DNA from: Gordonia phthalatica
Lineage (GTDB): Bacteria; Actinomycetota; Actinomycetes; Mycobacteriales; Mycobacteriaceae
NCBI RefSeq assembly: GCF_001305675.1
Contig: NZ_CP011853.1
Span: 3,038,001-3,102,000 of the forward strand
Direction: 5' to 3'
DNA: 64,000 bases
The position numbers and the translations under genes are program-made. This document shows positions 1-8,492 of the stretch, piece after piece. A model generated the notes under the pieces. That model worked only from the letters and a program-made list of their open reading frames with translations, was not told where the DNA came from and searched no databases. The number at the start of each line of letters is the position of its first letter. Within the stretch, counting starts at the first letter, position 1.

Positions 1-1751
1 ACCTGGGCGTCCTTGCCGACGATGAAGTCGATGAGGACGGGGCGGTCGTTGATCTCGCGAGCCTTGGCGATGGTCGGCGCGACGTCCTCTTCCTTCTCCA
101 CGCGGAAGGCGACGCAGCCGAGGGCCTCGGCCAGCTTCAGGAAGTCCGGGATCATCCGCGAGTGCGTCGACAGATCCGTGTTCGAGTAGCGCTGGTCGTA
201 GAACAGCGTCTGCCACTGGCGGACCATGCCCAGGTTGCCGTTGTTGATCAGGGCGACCTTGATCGGGAAGCCCTCGATGGCGCAGGTGGCGAGCTCCTGA
301 TTGGTCATCTGGAAGCAGCCGTCACCGTCGACGGCCCAGACCTCGGTGTCCGGGGCCGCGGCCTTGGCGCCCATCGCCGCCGGAATCGAGTAGCCCATGG
401 TGCCGAGACCGCCCGAGTTGAGCCAGGTGCGCGGGTGCTCGTACTTGATGAACTGCGCGGCCCACATCTGGTGCTGACCGACGCCCGCGACGTACACGGC
501 CTCCGGGCCCGCAGCCTTGCCGAGCTCGGAGATGACGAACTCCGGCGACAGCGAGCCGTCGGACTGCTTGTCGTAGCTGAGGGGGTAGGTGTCGCGGACG
601 TCGCGCAGGTACTCCCACCACTCGGCGGTGTCCGGCTTGGAGCCGCCGGCCGCCAGGTCGGTGCGGATAGCCTCGATGAGGTCCAGGATGACGGCCTTGG
701 CATCGCCGACGATCGGGACGTCGACGTCGCGGTTCTTGCCGATCTCCGCGGGGTCGACGTCGGCGTGGATCACCTTGGCCTCGGTCGCGAACGAGTCGAG
801 CTGACCGGTGACGCGGTCGTCGAAGCGAGCGCCGAGGGTGATCAGCAGGTCGCTGCGCTGCAGGGCGGCGACGGCGCCGACGGAGCCGTGCATGCCCGGC
901 ATGCCCATGTGGAGGTCGTGGCTGTCCGGGAACACGCCGCGGGCCATCAGAGTGGTGACGACCGGGATGCCCGTCAGCTCGGCCAGCTCCAGGAGCTCCT
1001 CGGAGGCCTCGGCCTTGATGACGCCGCCGCCGACGTAGAAGACCGGCTTCTTGGCCTGCGCGATCATGCGCGCGGCTTCGCGGATCTGCTTACCGTGCGG
1101 CTTGGTGGTGGGCCGGTAGCCCGGCAGCTCCAGCTGCGGCGGCCACGAGAACGTGGTCTGCGCCTGCAGGACGTCCTTCGGGATGTCGACGAGGACGGCG
1201 CCGGGGCGGCCGGACTCGGCGATGTAGAAGGCCTCGGCAATGATGCGCGGGATGTCCGCCGCACTGCTGACGAGGAAGTTGTGCTTGGTGATCGGCATGG
1301 TGATACCGGAGATGTCGGCTTCCTGGAAGCCGTCGGTGCCGATCAGCGGACGACCGACCTGACCGGTGATCGCGACCACCGGGACCGAGTCCATCTGCGC
1401 GTCGGCGAGCGGGGTCACCAGGTTCGTGGCGCCGGGACCCGACGTGGCCATCATGACGCCCGCACGACCCTTGACCTGGGCGTAGCCGGTGGCCGCGTGG
1501 CCCGCTCCCTGCTCGTGCCGCACCAGAACGTGGCGGACCTTCGGGGAGTCGAACAGCGGGTCGTAGACCGGAAGGATCGCCCCGCCCGGAATACCGAAAA
1601 CGACCTCGACGCCGAGCTGCTCGAGCGAACGGACCACAGACTGGGCGCCGGTGACTCGCTCGGGCGCCACCGCAGCGCTCGGCGAGCGCATGCCCTCGGT
1701 GGACGGCGACTGCGGTCGGGTTCCTGACCCGCGTGCTGGTTGAGTACTCAC
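1..1751 (-). CDS. ilvB: Acetolactate synthase large subunit, 3'-truncated by window edge
   Basis: This is the thiamine-diphosphate- and FAD-dependent catalytic subunit of acetohydroxyacid synthase, the first common step of Val/Leu/Ile synthesis. About 583 codons are present and the stop lies outside the window. Seen on the reverse complement: an N-terminal extension, then FGIPGGAIL, the RHEQGA segment carrying the catalytic Glu, and GDGCFQMTNQELAT of the TPP-binding region, ending inside REINDRPVLIDFIVGKDAQ. I chose the GTG start at 1751 because the conserved domain begins about 30 residues later and the attenuator terminator lies just upstream; an internal ATG about 20 codons on is the alternative. 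ilvN and ilvC would be expected next, beyond the window. Regulation is by the leader described separately. Confidence 0.95.
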   Translation of the reverse strand, partial: MSTQPARGSGTRPQSPSTEGMRSPSAAVAPERVTGAQSVVRSLEQLGVEVVFGIPGGAILPVYDPLFDSPKVRHVLVRHEQGAGHAATGYAQVKGRAGVMMATSGPGATNLVTPLADAQMDSVPVVAITGQVGRPLIGTDGFQEADISGITMPITKHNFLVSSAADIPRIIAEAFYIAESGRPGAVLVDIPKDVLQAQTTFSWPPQLELPGYRPTTKPHGKQIREAARMIAQAKKPVFYVGGGVIKAEASEELLELAELTGIPVVTTLMARGVFPDSHDLHMGMPGMHGSVGAVAALQRSDLLITLGARFDDRVTGQLDSFATEAKVIHADVDPAEIGKNRDVDVPIVGDAKAVILDLIEAIRTDLAAGGSKPDTAEWWEYLRDVRDTYPLSYDKQSDGSLSPEFVISELGKAAGPEAVYVAGVGQHQMWAAQFIKYEHPRTWLNSGGLGTMGYSIPAAMGAKAAAPDTEVWAVDGDGCFQMTNQELATCAIEGFPIKVALINNGNLGMVRQWQTLFYDQRYSNTDLSTHSRMIPDFLKLAEALGCVAFRVEKEEDVAPTIAKAREINDRPVLIDFIVGKDAQ

Positions 1752-1835
1752 TGCACGATCCTCATCATCTTGTGTTCTGGTCTGTCCGCGCTTCCCGCAC
1801 CGGCCCCGGAAGACCTTGTTCCGGGTTCTGGCAAG

Positions 1836-1867
1836 AAAAAACCCTCGCCAGCGAGGCTGTGCGAGGG
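1836..1867 (-). terminator. Attenuator terminator of the ilvB leader
   Basis: Read on the minus strand, CCCTCGC (1867-1861) pairs with GCGAGGG (1848-1842) and is followed by six U (1841-1836). A second, overlapping stem, CCTCGC (1856-1851) with GCGAGG (1848-1843), uses the same 3' arm. It sits between the leader peptide (stop at 1908) and the ilvB start (1751), the position expected of a transcription attenuator. The antiterminator partner was not resolved by eye. Confidence 0.8.
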
Positions 1868-1907
1868 GCGCGTCGTAATTGATTCGAAAGGTCTACGAAG
1901 TGACCGA

Positions 1908-1958
1908 TCAGGCGTCGACGCGCCGACCGATTACTACGAGAAGCTTCCGAGTCATCAC
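1908..1958 (-). CDS. ilvB leader peptide (attenuation uORF)
   Basis: A short reading frame of GTG then ATG and MTRKLLVVIGRRVDA before TGA. It contains Leu-Leu-Val-Val-Ile in a row, exactly the amino acids made by the downstream pathway, followed 40 nt later by a hairpin with a U-tract. This is the standard layout of ribosome-mediated attenuation: stalling at the L/L/V/V/I codons under starvation should disfavour the terminator. No Shine-Dalgarno is apparent; a TAGTTT -10 box ends six bases before the GTG, so the peptide is probably translated from a leaderless transcript. The ATG at 1955 is the alternative start. Attenuation of ilv operons is known in related actinobacteria; this instance is inferred from sequence. 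Confidence 0.8.
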   Translation of the reverse strand: MMTRKLLVVIGRRVDA

Positions 1959-1964
1959 GAGGAC

Positions 1965-1994
1965 AAACTAAGGCAGTACGGGCGGTCACGTCAA
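1965..1994 (-). promoter_or_regulatory. ilvB promoter
   Basis: Minus-strand -35 TTGACG (1994-1989), an 18-nt spacer, and -10 TAGTTT (1970-1965). The predicted transcription start falls on or next to the GTG of the leader peptide at 1958. Both hexamers are close to the SigA consensus of actinobacteria. Confidence 0.65.
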
Positions 1995-2049
1995 ATCGAA
2001 GGCGGGTCGGGCCCGACGGCGGTGATCGTAGCCCGCCGAACGTGCGACA

Positions 2050-2466
2050 ATGGCGAATATGAGTGAATCGTCCAAGGTCTTCGCGATCTCTCGGCTCGCA
2101 TACTTCGCCGTCCCGCTGGTCCTCCTGGCGTCCGTGGTGCTGATGGGCATCTCGGTCCCCTGGTTCGCGTGGACGCTGGTCTTCCCGGTCGTCCTCGCGT
2201 GGTGGATCCACCGCCTGCGGACGATCGTCGACGGGCAGGGCATCACCGCGGTCGGCACCTTCTCCACTACGCGCATCCCATGGCCGGACGTCGACGGTCT
2301 CCGCTTCTCGCGTTGGAAGGCGGTCCGCGTCGTTCTGACCGACGGCTCGTCGGTCTCGCTCCCCTCGGTCAGCTTCAACGACCTGCCGCTGCTCGCCGAG
2401 GTGAGCGGAGGCCGGGTACCCGATCCGTTCGCCGCGGAGCGGGCAACTCGCCTCGCCGCCCGCTGA
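2050..2466 (+). CDS. PH-domain membrane protein, CFP-6-like (Rv3004 homologue)
   Basis: A 138-residue protein with two hydrophobic helices (about residues 15-35 and 38-52) followed by a compact bacterial PH-like domain. The C-terminal half (IPWPDVDGLRF, VLTDGSSVSLPSVSF, SGGRVPDPF) matches what I recall of the mycobacterial low-molecular-weight antigen CFP-6. The gene is divergent from ilvB, as in Mycobacterium tuberculosis. Function is unknown in the family; membrane association through the two helices is inferred. Starts at 2050 (ATG) or 2059 (ATG) are both possible. Confidence 0.8.
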   Translation: MANMSESSKVFAISRLAYFAVPLVLLASVVLMGISVPWFAWTLVFPVVLAWWIHRLRTIVDGQGITAVGTFSTTRIPWPDVDGLRFSRWKAVRVVLTDGSSVSLPSVSFNDLPLLAEVSGGRVPDPFAAERATRLAAR

Positions 2467-2552
2467 CACTCCGCGTCGCGCCGACGCCGTACTGATCGCC
2501 GCACCCGCCCGGCGCGTCGATCCACACCCCCGACAGTGATGCCGAGGACTCC

Positions 2553-3890
2553 ATGCCGCCCGTGACCGCCAAAGACCTGAACACCGCGATCGACGACGGC
2601 CGCCTCGCCTACGTCGGGCGGGAGTTGTCGGCGCTGGCCCCGCAGGAGGCCGCGGCCGTCCTCGACGCGATGGACGTCGGCGACCGCACCATCGCCTTCC
2701 GCGTCCTCCCGAAGAACGACGCCGTGCATGTCTTCGACGAACTCACGCCCGGTGCACAGGCCGCGCTGATCCGGTCCCTCGGGACCGCCGAGGTCGCGGA
2801 CGCGTTCGACCGGATGGACCCCGACGACCGCGCCGAACTGCTCGACGAGCTGCCGTCGAACGTGGCGAAGGCCCTGATCCGCAGTCTCTCCCCCGCCGAG
2901 CGCGACGCGACGGCGGTGGTCCTCGGCTTCCGCCGCGGTTCCGTCGGCCGCCGCATGAGTCCGGAGTTCGTGCACGTCTATCCCGACGAGACCGCAGGCT
3001 CGGCCATCGATCGGATCAAGGAGCGCGGCCGCGACGCCGAGACCATCTACACGATCCCGGTGGTCGACCATCAGCGACGCCTCGTCGGCGTCGCCAGCCT
3101 CCGCGACCTGCTGCTCTCGGCTTCCGACACGCTGGTCGACGAGTACACGAAGTCGCCGATCTACGCGTACGCCTCCGAGGACGCCGAGTCCACGGCGCAG
3201 CGCTGCATCGACCGCTCCCTGATGGCGATGCCCGTCGTGGACCGGGAGGAACGGCTCCTCGGCATCCTCACCCTGGACGACGCCGCCGAGGTGGTCGCGG
3301 CGGCGCGCGACGAGGACGAGGCCCGCGCGGGCGCCCGCGAAGTGCTGAAGACTCCGTACCTGCACGCGTCGATCCTGGCGATCACCCGGGCCCGCGTCGT
3401 CTGGCTGTTCGTGCTCGCGATCTCGGCCATCCTCACCGTCAACGTCCTGGAGATCTTCGAGGGCACCCTGGAGCAGCGGGTCGCTCTGGCGCTGTTCATC
3501 CCACTGCTGACCGGCATCGGCGGCAACACCGGCTCCCAGGCGGCCACCACCGTCACCCGCGCGCTGGCCACCGAGGAGGTGACCCCGCGCGACGCCGCCC
3601 GGGTGGCCGGCAAGGAGGTCCGCGTCGGCCTCACGATGGGCGCGGCACTCGGCATCGTCGGTTTCGCGGTGGCCTCCGCCGTCTACGGTTTCGACATCGG
3701 CACCGTGATCGGCACGACCATCATCTCGGTCTGCACCATGGCCGCGACGGTCGGCGGTCTGATGCCGCTGCTCGCCAAGACGGTGCGCGTGGATCCGGCC
3801 GTCTTCTCGACGCCGTTCATCTCCACCTTCTGCGATGCGACGGGCCTGATCGTCTATTTCATGATCGCCAAGACGGTCCTCGGGATCTGA
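2553..3890 (+). CDS. mgtE: Magnesium transporter MgtE
   Basis: A 445-residue Mg2+ channel of the MgtE family. Layout: an N-terminal superhelical domain (about 1-125), a pair of CBS domains (about 135-190 and 195-250) that sense cytoplasmic Mg2+, a connecting helix, and five membrane helices (about 275-445). GGNTGSQ (323-329) and a pore aspartate (D428, in PFISTFCDATGL) are family hallmarks. GAGGACTCC supplies the ribosome binding site just before the ATG. Only 86 nt separate it from the preceding gene and no M-box riboswitch is apparent there, so control is probably through the CBS/N domains of the protein. Confidence 0.95.
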   Translation: MPPVTAKDLNTAIDDGRLAYVGRELSALAPQEAAAVLDAMDVGDRTIAFRVLPKNDAVHVFDELTPGAQAALIRSLGTAEVADAFDRMDPDDRAELLDELPSNVAKALIRSLSPAERDATAVVLGFRRGSVGRRMSPEFVHVYPDETAGSAIDRIKERGRDAETIYTIPVVDHQRRLVGVASLRDLLLSASDTLVDEYTKSPIYAYASEDAESTAQRCIDRSLMAMPVVDREERLLGILTLDDAAEVVAAARDEDEARAGAREVLKTPYLHASILAITRARVVWLFVLAISAILTVNVLEIFEGTLEQRVALALFIPLLTGIGGNTGSQAATTVTRALATEEVTPRDAARVAGKEVRVGLTMGAALGIVGFAVASAVYGFDIGTVIGTTIISVCTMAATVGGLMPLLAKTVRVDPAVFSTPFISTFCDATGLIVYFMIAKTVLGI

Positions 3891-3990
3891 GCGCCTGAAA
3901 ACCGGTTGGCCCGCGCGCGTAAAGTGGACTCCAGTCCGGTCATTCAGCCCGACCGGCATCATCTTTCAGCGATTTGTAGCGAGGAACTCC

Positions 3991-5835
3991 ATGCCAGCCC
4001 TGCGGTCTCGCACCACCACCGTCGGTCGTGAAGCATCCGGCGCGCGCGCTCTCTGGCGCGCCACCGGTATGACGGATGACGATTTCGGCAAGCCGATCAT
4101 CGCGATCGCCAACTCATACACCCAGTTCGTGCCGGGTCACGTGCACCTCAAGGACGTCGGCGAGATCGTCGCCGACGCGATCCGCGAGGCAGGCGGCGTC
4201 GCCAAGGAGTTCCACACGATCGCCGTCGACGACGGCATCGCCATGGGCCACGGCGGCATGCTGTACTCGCTGCCGAGCCGCGAGATCATCGCCGACTCCG
4301 TCGAGTACATGGTGAACGCGCACACCGCGGACGCCCTGGTCTGCATCTCGAACTGCGACAAGATCACGCCCGGCATGCTCAACGCCGCGATGCGTCTGAA
4401 CATCCCGACCGTGTTCGTCTCGGGCGGGCCGATGGAGGCGGGCAAGTCCGTCGTCATCGACGGCGTGGTCCGCCCCGGCACCGACCTGATCGACGCGATC
4501 TCCGCGTCCGCCGACAGCAACGTCTCCGAGAAGGAACTCCTCGAGGTCGAACAGTCGGCGTGCCCGACCTGCGGTTCCTGTTCGGGCATGTTCACCGCGA
4601 ACTCGATGAACTGCCTCACCGAGGCACTCGGCCTGTCGCTTCCCGGCAACGGCTCCACGCTGGCCACCCAGACCGCCCGCCGCGACCTGTTCACCCGGGC
4701 CGGCGAGCTGATCGTCGACATCGCCACGAAGTACTACAAGAACGACGACGAGTCGGTCCTGCCGCGCAGCGTCGCGACCCGCGAGGCCTTCGAGAACGCG
4801 ATGGCGCTCGACGTCGCGATGGGCGGCTCCACCAACACCGTCCTGCACATCCTCGCCGCAGCCCAGGAGGGCGAGGTCCAGTTCGACCTGCACGACATCG
4901 ACCGCATCTCGCGCAACGTCCCGTGCCTGGCCAAGGTGGCCCCGAACTCGCCGAAGTACTACATGGAGCACGTGCATCGTGCCGGCGGCATCCCGGCGAT
5001 CCTAGGCGAACTGAACCGCGCGGGCCTGCTGAACACGAACGTCCACCCGGTGCACGCACCGTCGCTCGAGGCCTACCTCGCGAACTGGGACATCCGCGGC
5101 GGCACCCCGTCGGACGAGGCGCTCGAACTCTTCCACGCCGCTCCCGGCGGCGTCCGGACCACGCAGCCGTTCTCGACGTCTAACCGGTGGGAGTCGCTCG
5201 ACACCGACGCCGCCGACGGCTGCATCCGCGACAAGGAGCACGCCTACACCGTCGAGGGCGGCCTCTGCGTCCTGCACGGGAACATCGCGCAGAAGGGCGC
5301 CATCCTCAAGACCGCGGGCGTCGACGAGGAGCTGTGGCACTTCCAGGGGCCGGCGCGTGTCGTCGAGAGCCAGGAGGACGCCGTCCACGCCATCCTGTCG
5401 AAGGAACTGCAGAAGGGCGAGGTGCTGGTCATCCGGTACGAGGGCCCCGCGGGCGGCCCCGGCATGCAGGAGATGCTGCACCCGACCGCCTTCATGAAGG
5501 GCACGGGCATGGGCAAGTACTGCGGTCTCGTCACCGACGGCCGCTTCTCCGGCGGATCGTCGGGCCTGGTCATCGGACACGCCTCCCCGGAGGCTGCCGC
5601 GGGCGGTGACATCGGCCTCGTCGAGAACGGTGACGAGATCCTGATCGACGTCCACTCCCGCACCCTCAAGGTGCTCGTCGACGACGAGACGCTCGCGGAG
5701 CGTCGCGCCAAGATGGAGGCCTCGGAACACCCGTGGACCCCGCGCGACCGTCAGCGCGTCGTGTCGAAGGCGCTGCGCGCCTACGCGAAGCTGGCGACCT
5801 CCGCCGACCGCGGTGCCGTCCGCGTCGTCGACTGA
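3991..5835 (+). CDS. ilvD: Dihydroxy-acid dehydratase
   Basis: 614 residues, full length for the family. It dehydrates 2,3-dihydroxy-isovalerate and 2,3-dihydroxy-3-methylvalerate to the 2-oxo acids in valine and isoleucine synthesis. Fe-S cluster motifs are visible: NCDKITPGM (C122) and ACPTCGSCSGMF (C191, C194, C197), plus the C-terminal GLVTDGRFSGG. The ATG at 3991 follows GAGGAACTCC. It is transcribed alone towards a strong bidirectional terminator. Being about 2.2 kb from ilvB and in the opposite orientation, it is part of the same pathway but not the same operon. Confidence 0.96.
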   Translation: MPALRSRTTTVGREASGARALWRATGMTDDDFGKPIIAIANSYTQFVPGHVHLKDVGEIVADAIREAGGVAKEFHTIAVDDGIAMGHGGMLYSLPSREIIADSVEYMVNAHTADALVCISNCDKITPGMLNAAMRLNIPTVFVSGGPMEAGKSVVIDGVVRPGTDLIDAISASADSNVSEKELLEVEQSACPTCGSCSGMFTANSMNCLTEALGLSLPGNGSTLATQTARRDLFTRAGELIVDIATKYYKNDDESVLPRSVATREAFENAMALDVAMGGSTNTVLHILAAAQEGEVQFDLHDIDRISRNVPCLAKVAPNSPKYYMEHVHRAGGIPAILGELNRAGLLNTNVHPVHAPSLEAYLANWDIRGGTPSDEALELFHAAPGGVRTTQPFSTSNRWESLDTDAADGCIRDKEHAYTVEGGLCVLHGNIAQKGAILKTAGVDEELWHFQGPARVVESQEDAVHAILSKELQKGEVLVIRYEGPAGGPGMQEMLHPTAFMKGTGMGKYCGLVTDGRFSGGSSGLVIGHASPEAAAGGDIGLVENGDEILIDVHSRTLKVLVDDETLAERRAKMEASEHPWTPRDRQRVVSKALRAYAKLATSADRGAVRVVD

Positions 5836-5851
5836 CACCCGCGCCAGAGAA

Positions 5852-5897
5852 GAAGCCGTCCGGCGTGATCCCCGAGGGGTTCACGCCGGACGGCTTC
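5852..5897. terminator. Bidirectional terminator between ilvD and DoxX-like gene
   Basis: A perfect 17-bp stem (5852-5868 with 5881-5897) with a 12-nt loop, between two convergent genes. T-rich bases (TTCTGTGTGTG) follow on the plus strand and TTCT on the minus strand. Confidence 0.85.
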
Positions 5898-5911
5898 TGT
5901 GTGTGAGCGGA

Positions 5912-7186
5912 TCAGCCCGCCGGATTGCCCGGCGACGCCAGCGGGTTGGTGCCGTTGAAGACCATCCAGGTCGCGACCGCGACGCCGATGCCGATCAGCA
6001 GCCAGGCACCCGAGCCCCACGCCGGTCGACGCGACCAGCCCCACCGACGGTCCACCGAGTAGGTGCCGGGGCCGGTCAGGATCAGGGCCGCCGCGGCCGC
6101 CGCGAGCACCGCCTCGAGTTCGATGCCGTTGCCGCCGCCGTCCGCCGCGAAGAACCAGAGTCCCCCGGCGAGCGTCACCCGGTAGGTGAGGGCCACGAGG
6201 ATGCTGCTGAGCACGGCCGCCCCCGCGATCGGCGTCAGCAGACCCAGGACCAGCAGGATGCCGCCCGCGGTCTCGCTGACGCCTGCGACGAACGCGAGAA
6301 TCGTGGTGATGTCGCTGTTGAAGCCGATGCTCGGGTTCGGTGCGTTGGTCAGGAAGTCGGCGAAGCCGTTCGGGCCGGGCCCGTTGAACCAGCCGGTGAG
6401 CTTCTGCAGGCCGTGCACGGTGAAGGTGGCGCCGATCGCCACGCGCAGCAGCAGGAGTCCGAGGTCGAGCGTGCCGCGTCGTGCGACGGGTGCGACGCCT
6501 GCGTCCGAGGCCGCGACGGTCTCCGGTTCCGCGTCGTCCGCGTGATCGCCGTCGAAGTGGTCCTCGTCGAGGTCGAACGGCGCGGTGGGCTGCGGCTCGA
6601 TGTACGGGAGCGGCGGCTCGGTCATCTGCTCGGCGTAGCGGCGGCCGCTGCCGGAGCCGGTGTCGTCGTCATCGTCGTCGGTGAAGGGTTCGGTGTGGAC
6701 CGGCTCGGTCGACACGCTCTTCTTCACCGGGTTCTGTGCCGCGGCGCCGACACCCGAACTGATGATCACCGCCGTCTTCCCGTCGTCCGCGACACCGTCG
6801 TCATCTGCGGCGCCGGTGTCATCGCCTGCGGGCTCGTCGGGCTCCGTCTGCGGCTCGGCCGCGGAGTACGCCTGCGGCGGTGCGTACGCCTCGGGAGCCG
6901 TCACTCCGCCGCCCGCGTCATCGGTCGCGTCGCCGACGACGGGCAGCGCCTCGGTGGGTGCGTCGGCGACGTCCGGCTCCGCCGCGCGTTCCCGCTCGGC
7001 CTTCGCGTCGATCGCGTCCTGGACGGCCGGAGCGGGCCGACGACGATGCTTGTCGTAGAAGTCGTCGTTATCGGGTTTGGGCCGACGGATCCTCGGCCGC
7101 TCGATGGCCTCCGTCGGCTCGTCATACGGACTGCCGGCGGTCGACGCGTCTGCGCCGACCGGAGGCTTGTCTTCGCCACTACTCAC
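5912..7186 (-). CDS. DoxX-family membrane protein with long acidic N-terminal region (Rv3005c homologue)
   Basis: 424 residues. Residues 1 to about 235 are low-complexity, rich in Asp, Glu, Ala and Pro, including a run of six Asp in a row, with no predicted helix; residues 239-424 form a DoxX domain with about five hydrophobic segments (TLDLGLLLLRVAIG, ITTILAFVAGV, GILLVLGLLTPIAGA, and others). In mycobacteria the homologous DoxX protein has been linked to a redox-protective membrane complex; that role is family knowledge and not shown here. The GTG start at 7186 was chosen because the frame further upstream runs antisense to lppZ. It is divergent from the lipoprotein gene, as in M. tuberculosis. 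Confidence 0.85.
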   Translation of the reverse strand: MSSGEDKPPVGADASTAGSPYDEPTEAIERPRIRRPKPDNDDFYDKHRRRPAPAVQDAIDAKAERERAAEPDVADAPTEALPVVGDATDDAGGGVTAPEAYAPPQAYSAAEPQTEPDEPAGDDTGAADDDGVADDGKTAVIISSGVGAAAQNPVKKSVSTEPVHTEPFTDDDDDDTGSGSGRRYAEQMTEPPLPYIEPQPTAPFDLDEDHFDGDHADDAEPETVAASDAGVAPVARRGTLDLGLLLLRVAIGATFTVHGLQKLTGWFNGPGPNGFADFLTNAPNPSIGFNSDITTILAFVAGVSETAGGILLVLGLLTPIAGAAVLSSILVALTYRVTLAGGLWFFAADGGGNGIELEAVLAAAAAALILTGPGTYSVDRRWGWSRRPAWGSGAWLLIGIGVAVATWMVFNGTNPLASPGNPAG

Positions 7187-7267
7187 ATCTACCGACTCTA
7201 TGGTGGCCGACCCGTGCAGAGGCTTAGCGGCACCCGACGATTTGATAACGATAGTTACAGTGGAGGA

Positions 7268-8410
7268 ATGCCGTCGCACTCCCGGACCGCCCGCCGCCTC
7301 CTCGCCGCCACGGCATCGGTGTTGACTCTGGTGACGCTGACCACCGCGTGCGCGGACTTCAGCGCGGAGGACCAGGTCGCCGAGCAGGGCAGCTTCACCG
7401 CCGAGCCGACCATGGTCCCCAAGGCCGAGCTCCCGCCGCCGCCTCCCGAGAACCCGAACGGCGGTCCCCCGCCGACCGGCCCGTGCGTCGACCCGGACCC
7501 GTCGGTGATCGCCACCTGTCTGGCGTCCACGTCCGGAGTCCGGCCGGCCGACTCCTCCGGGCAGACCACCTACGTCGCGGAGCGGACCACCGGCAAGATC
7601 ATCCTGTCGAAGCGTTACGGTCCGCAGCGGACCGTGGCGACCGTGCCGGTGGACTCCTCCGGCGACGGCGGACTGATCGACTTCGAGATGTCCCCCACCT
7701 ACCCCGAAGACCAGCTGATCTACGCGCTCGTCACCACCGGCTCCGACAACCGGATCGTGCGGATCGCGCCGACCGGATCGGTGAAGCCGATCCTGACCGG
7801 CATCCCGAAGGGCGCCACCGGGAATCTGGGCTCCATCTCGTTCACCTCGCGGTTCGAGCTGACCGTCGCGACCGGCGACGCCGGCGATCCCGCAGCCGCC
7901 AAGAACCCCGGTTCGCTGGCGGGCAAGATCTTCACCATCAATCCGACCGTCGAGAATCCCAAACCCGATGTGCGCGCATCCGGTCTGGGATCCAACGTCG
8001 CGCTGTGTCCTTCGCCGGGCACCGACGGCCAGCTGTACGTCGCGGACAGCGGAGCCGCGGGCGATCGGCTCTCGCTGGTCGGCCCCAAGAGCCTGCAGAC
8101 GCTGTGGACGTGGGCCGACCGCCCCGGTGTCACCGGCTGCGCGGTCGGCGACGGCTCGATCTCCGTGTCCCTCGCGAAGGCGAAGCGGATCGACACCTTC
8201 ATCCGGCCGTCGGCGGGCAGCGCCTCGATCGGTGAGCCGAGCCCCCAGCCGACCGACAAGACCTACGGCGCCGTCGGCCGCATGACGACGCTCGGCGGTG
8301 TGGCCATGCAGATCGCCACCGTCAACAAGACGACGCCCGGCACCACCACCAAGAGCTTCGACGACCGCGTCGCGACGTTCATGGCCAAGCCCGGCGACGA
8401 CCTGCGGTAG
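7268..8410 (+). CDS. lppZ: Lipoprotein LppZ-like (sorbosone-dehydrogenase/beta-propeller-like)
   Basis: 380 residues. The N-terminal signal peptide ends in a lipobox (LTTAC), so export and lipid anchoring at the outer face of the membrane are expected. A proline-rich linker (PPPPPENPNGGPPPTGP) precedes a beta-propeller-like domain with GSISFTSRFELTVATGDAGDPAAAKNPGSL-type sequence resembling the glucose/sorbosone dehydrogenase fold. GGAGG lies just ahead of the ATG. Position next to the Rv3005c-like gene supports the LppZ assignment. Substrate unknown. Confidence 0.85.
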   Translation: MPSHSRTARRLLAATASVLTLVTLTTACADFSAEDQVAEQGSFTAEPTMVPKAELPPPPPENPNGGPPPTGPCVDPDPSVIATCLASTSGVRPADSSGQTTYVAERTTGKIILSKRYGPQRTVATVPVDSSGDGGLIDFEMSPTYPEDQLIYALVTTGSDNRIVRIAPTGSVKPILTGIPKGATGNLGSISFTSRFELTVATGDAGDPAAAKNPGSLAGKIFTINPTVENPKPDVRASGLGSNVALCPSPGTDGQLYVADSGAAGDRLSLVGPKSLQTLWTWADRPGVTGCAVGDGSISVSLAKAKRIDTFIRPSAGSASIGEPSPQPTDKTYGAVGRMTTLGGVAMQIATVNKTTPGTTTKSFDDRVATFMAKPGDDLR

Positions 8411-8443
8411 GGACCGCACCGAGCGCAGCGCCGCACCGACGAC

Positions 8444-8478
8444 GAATCCGCCCGACCCTCGCGGGGTCGGGCGGATTC
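8444..8478. terminator. Bidirectional terminator between lppZ and gatB
   Basis: A 15-bp perfect stem (8444-8458 with 8464-8478) and 5-nt loop between the convergent genes, followed by TTCTCAGT on the plus strand. Confidence 0.8.
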
Positions 8479-8492
8479 TCAGTCTGTACGGC

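Noticed and set aside
162..1727. Long plus-strand reading frame of 521 codons
   Set aside because: Antisense to ilvB; composition (Arg/Asp/Leu/Gly/Val-rich without domains) is a typical GC-rich shadow.
2467..2552. M-box riboswitch upstream of mgtE
   Set aside because: Only 86 nt are available and no M-box-like conserved words are seen.
1986..3962. Minus-strand frame of 658 codons across mgtE
   Set aside because: Antisense shadow; mgtE on the plus strand has all family features.
5813..7267. Plus-strand extension of the lppZ frame upstream of its signal peptide
   Set aside because: It is antisense to the DoxX-like gene; the lipobox signal peptide fixes the start at 7268.
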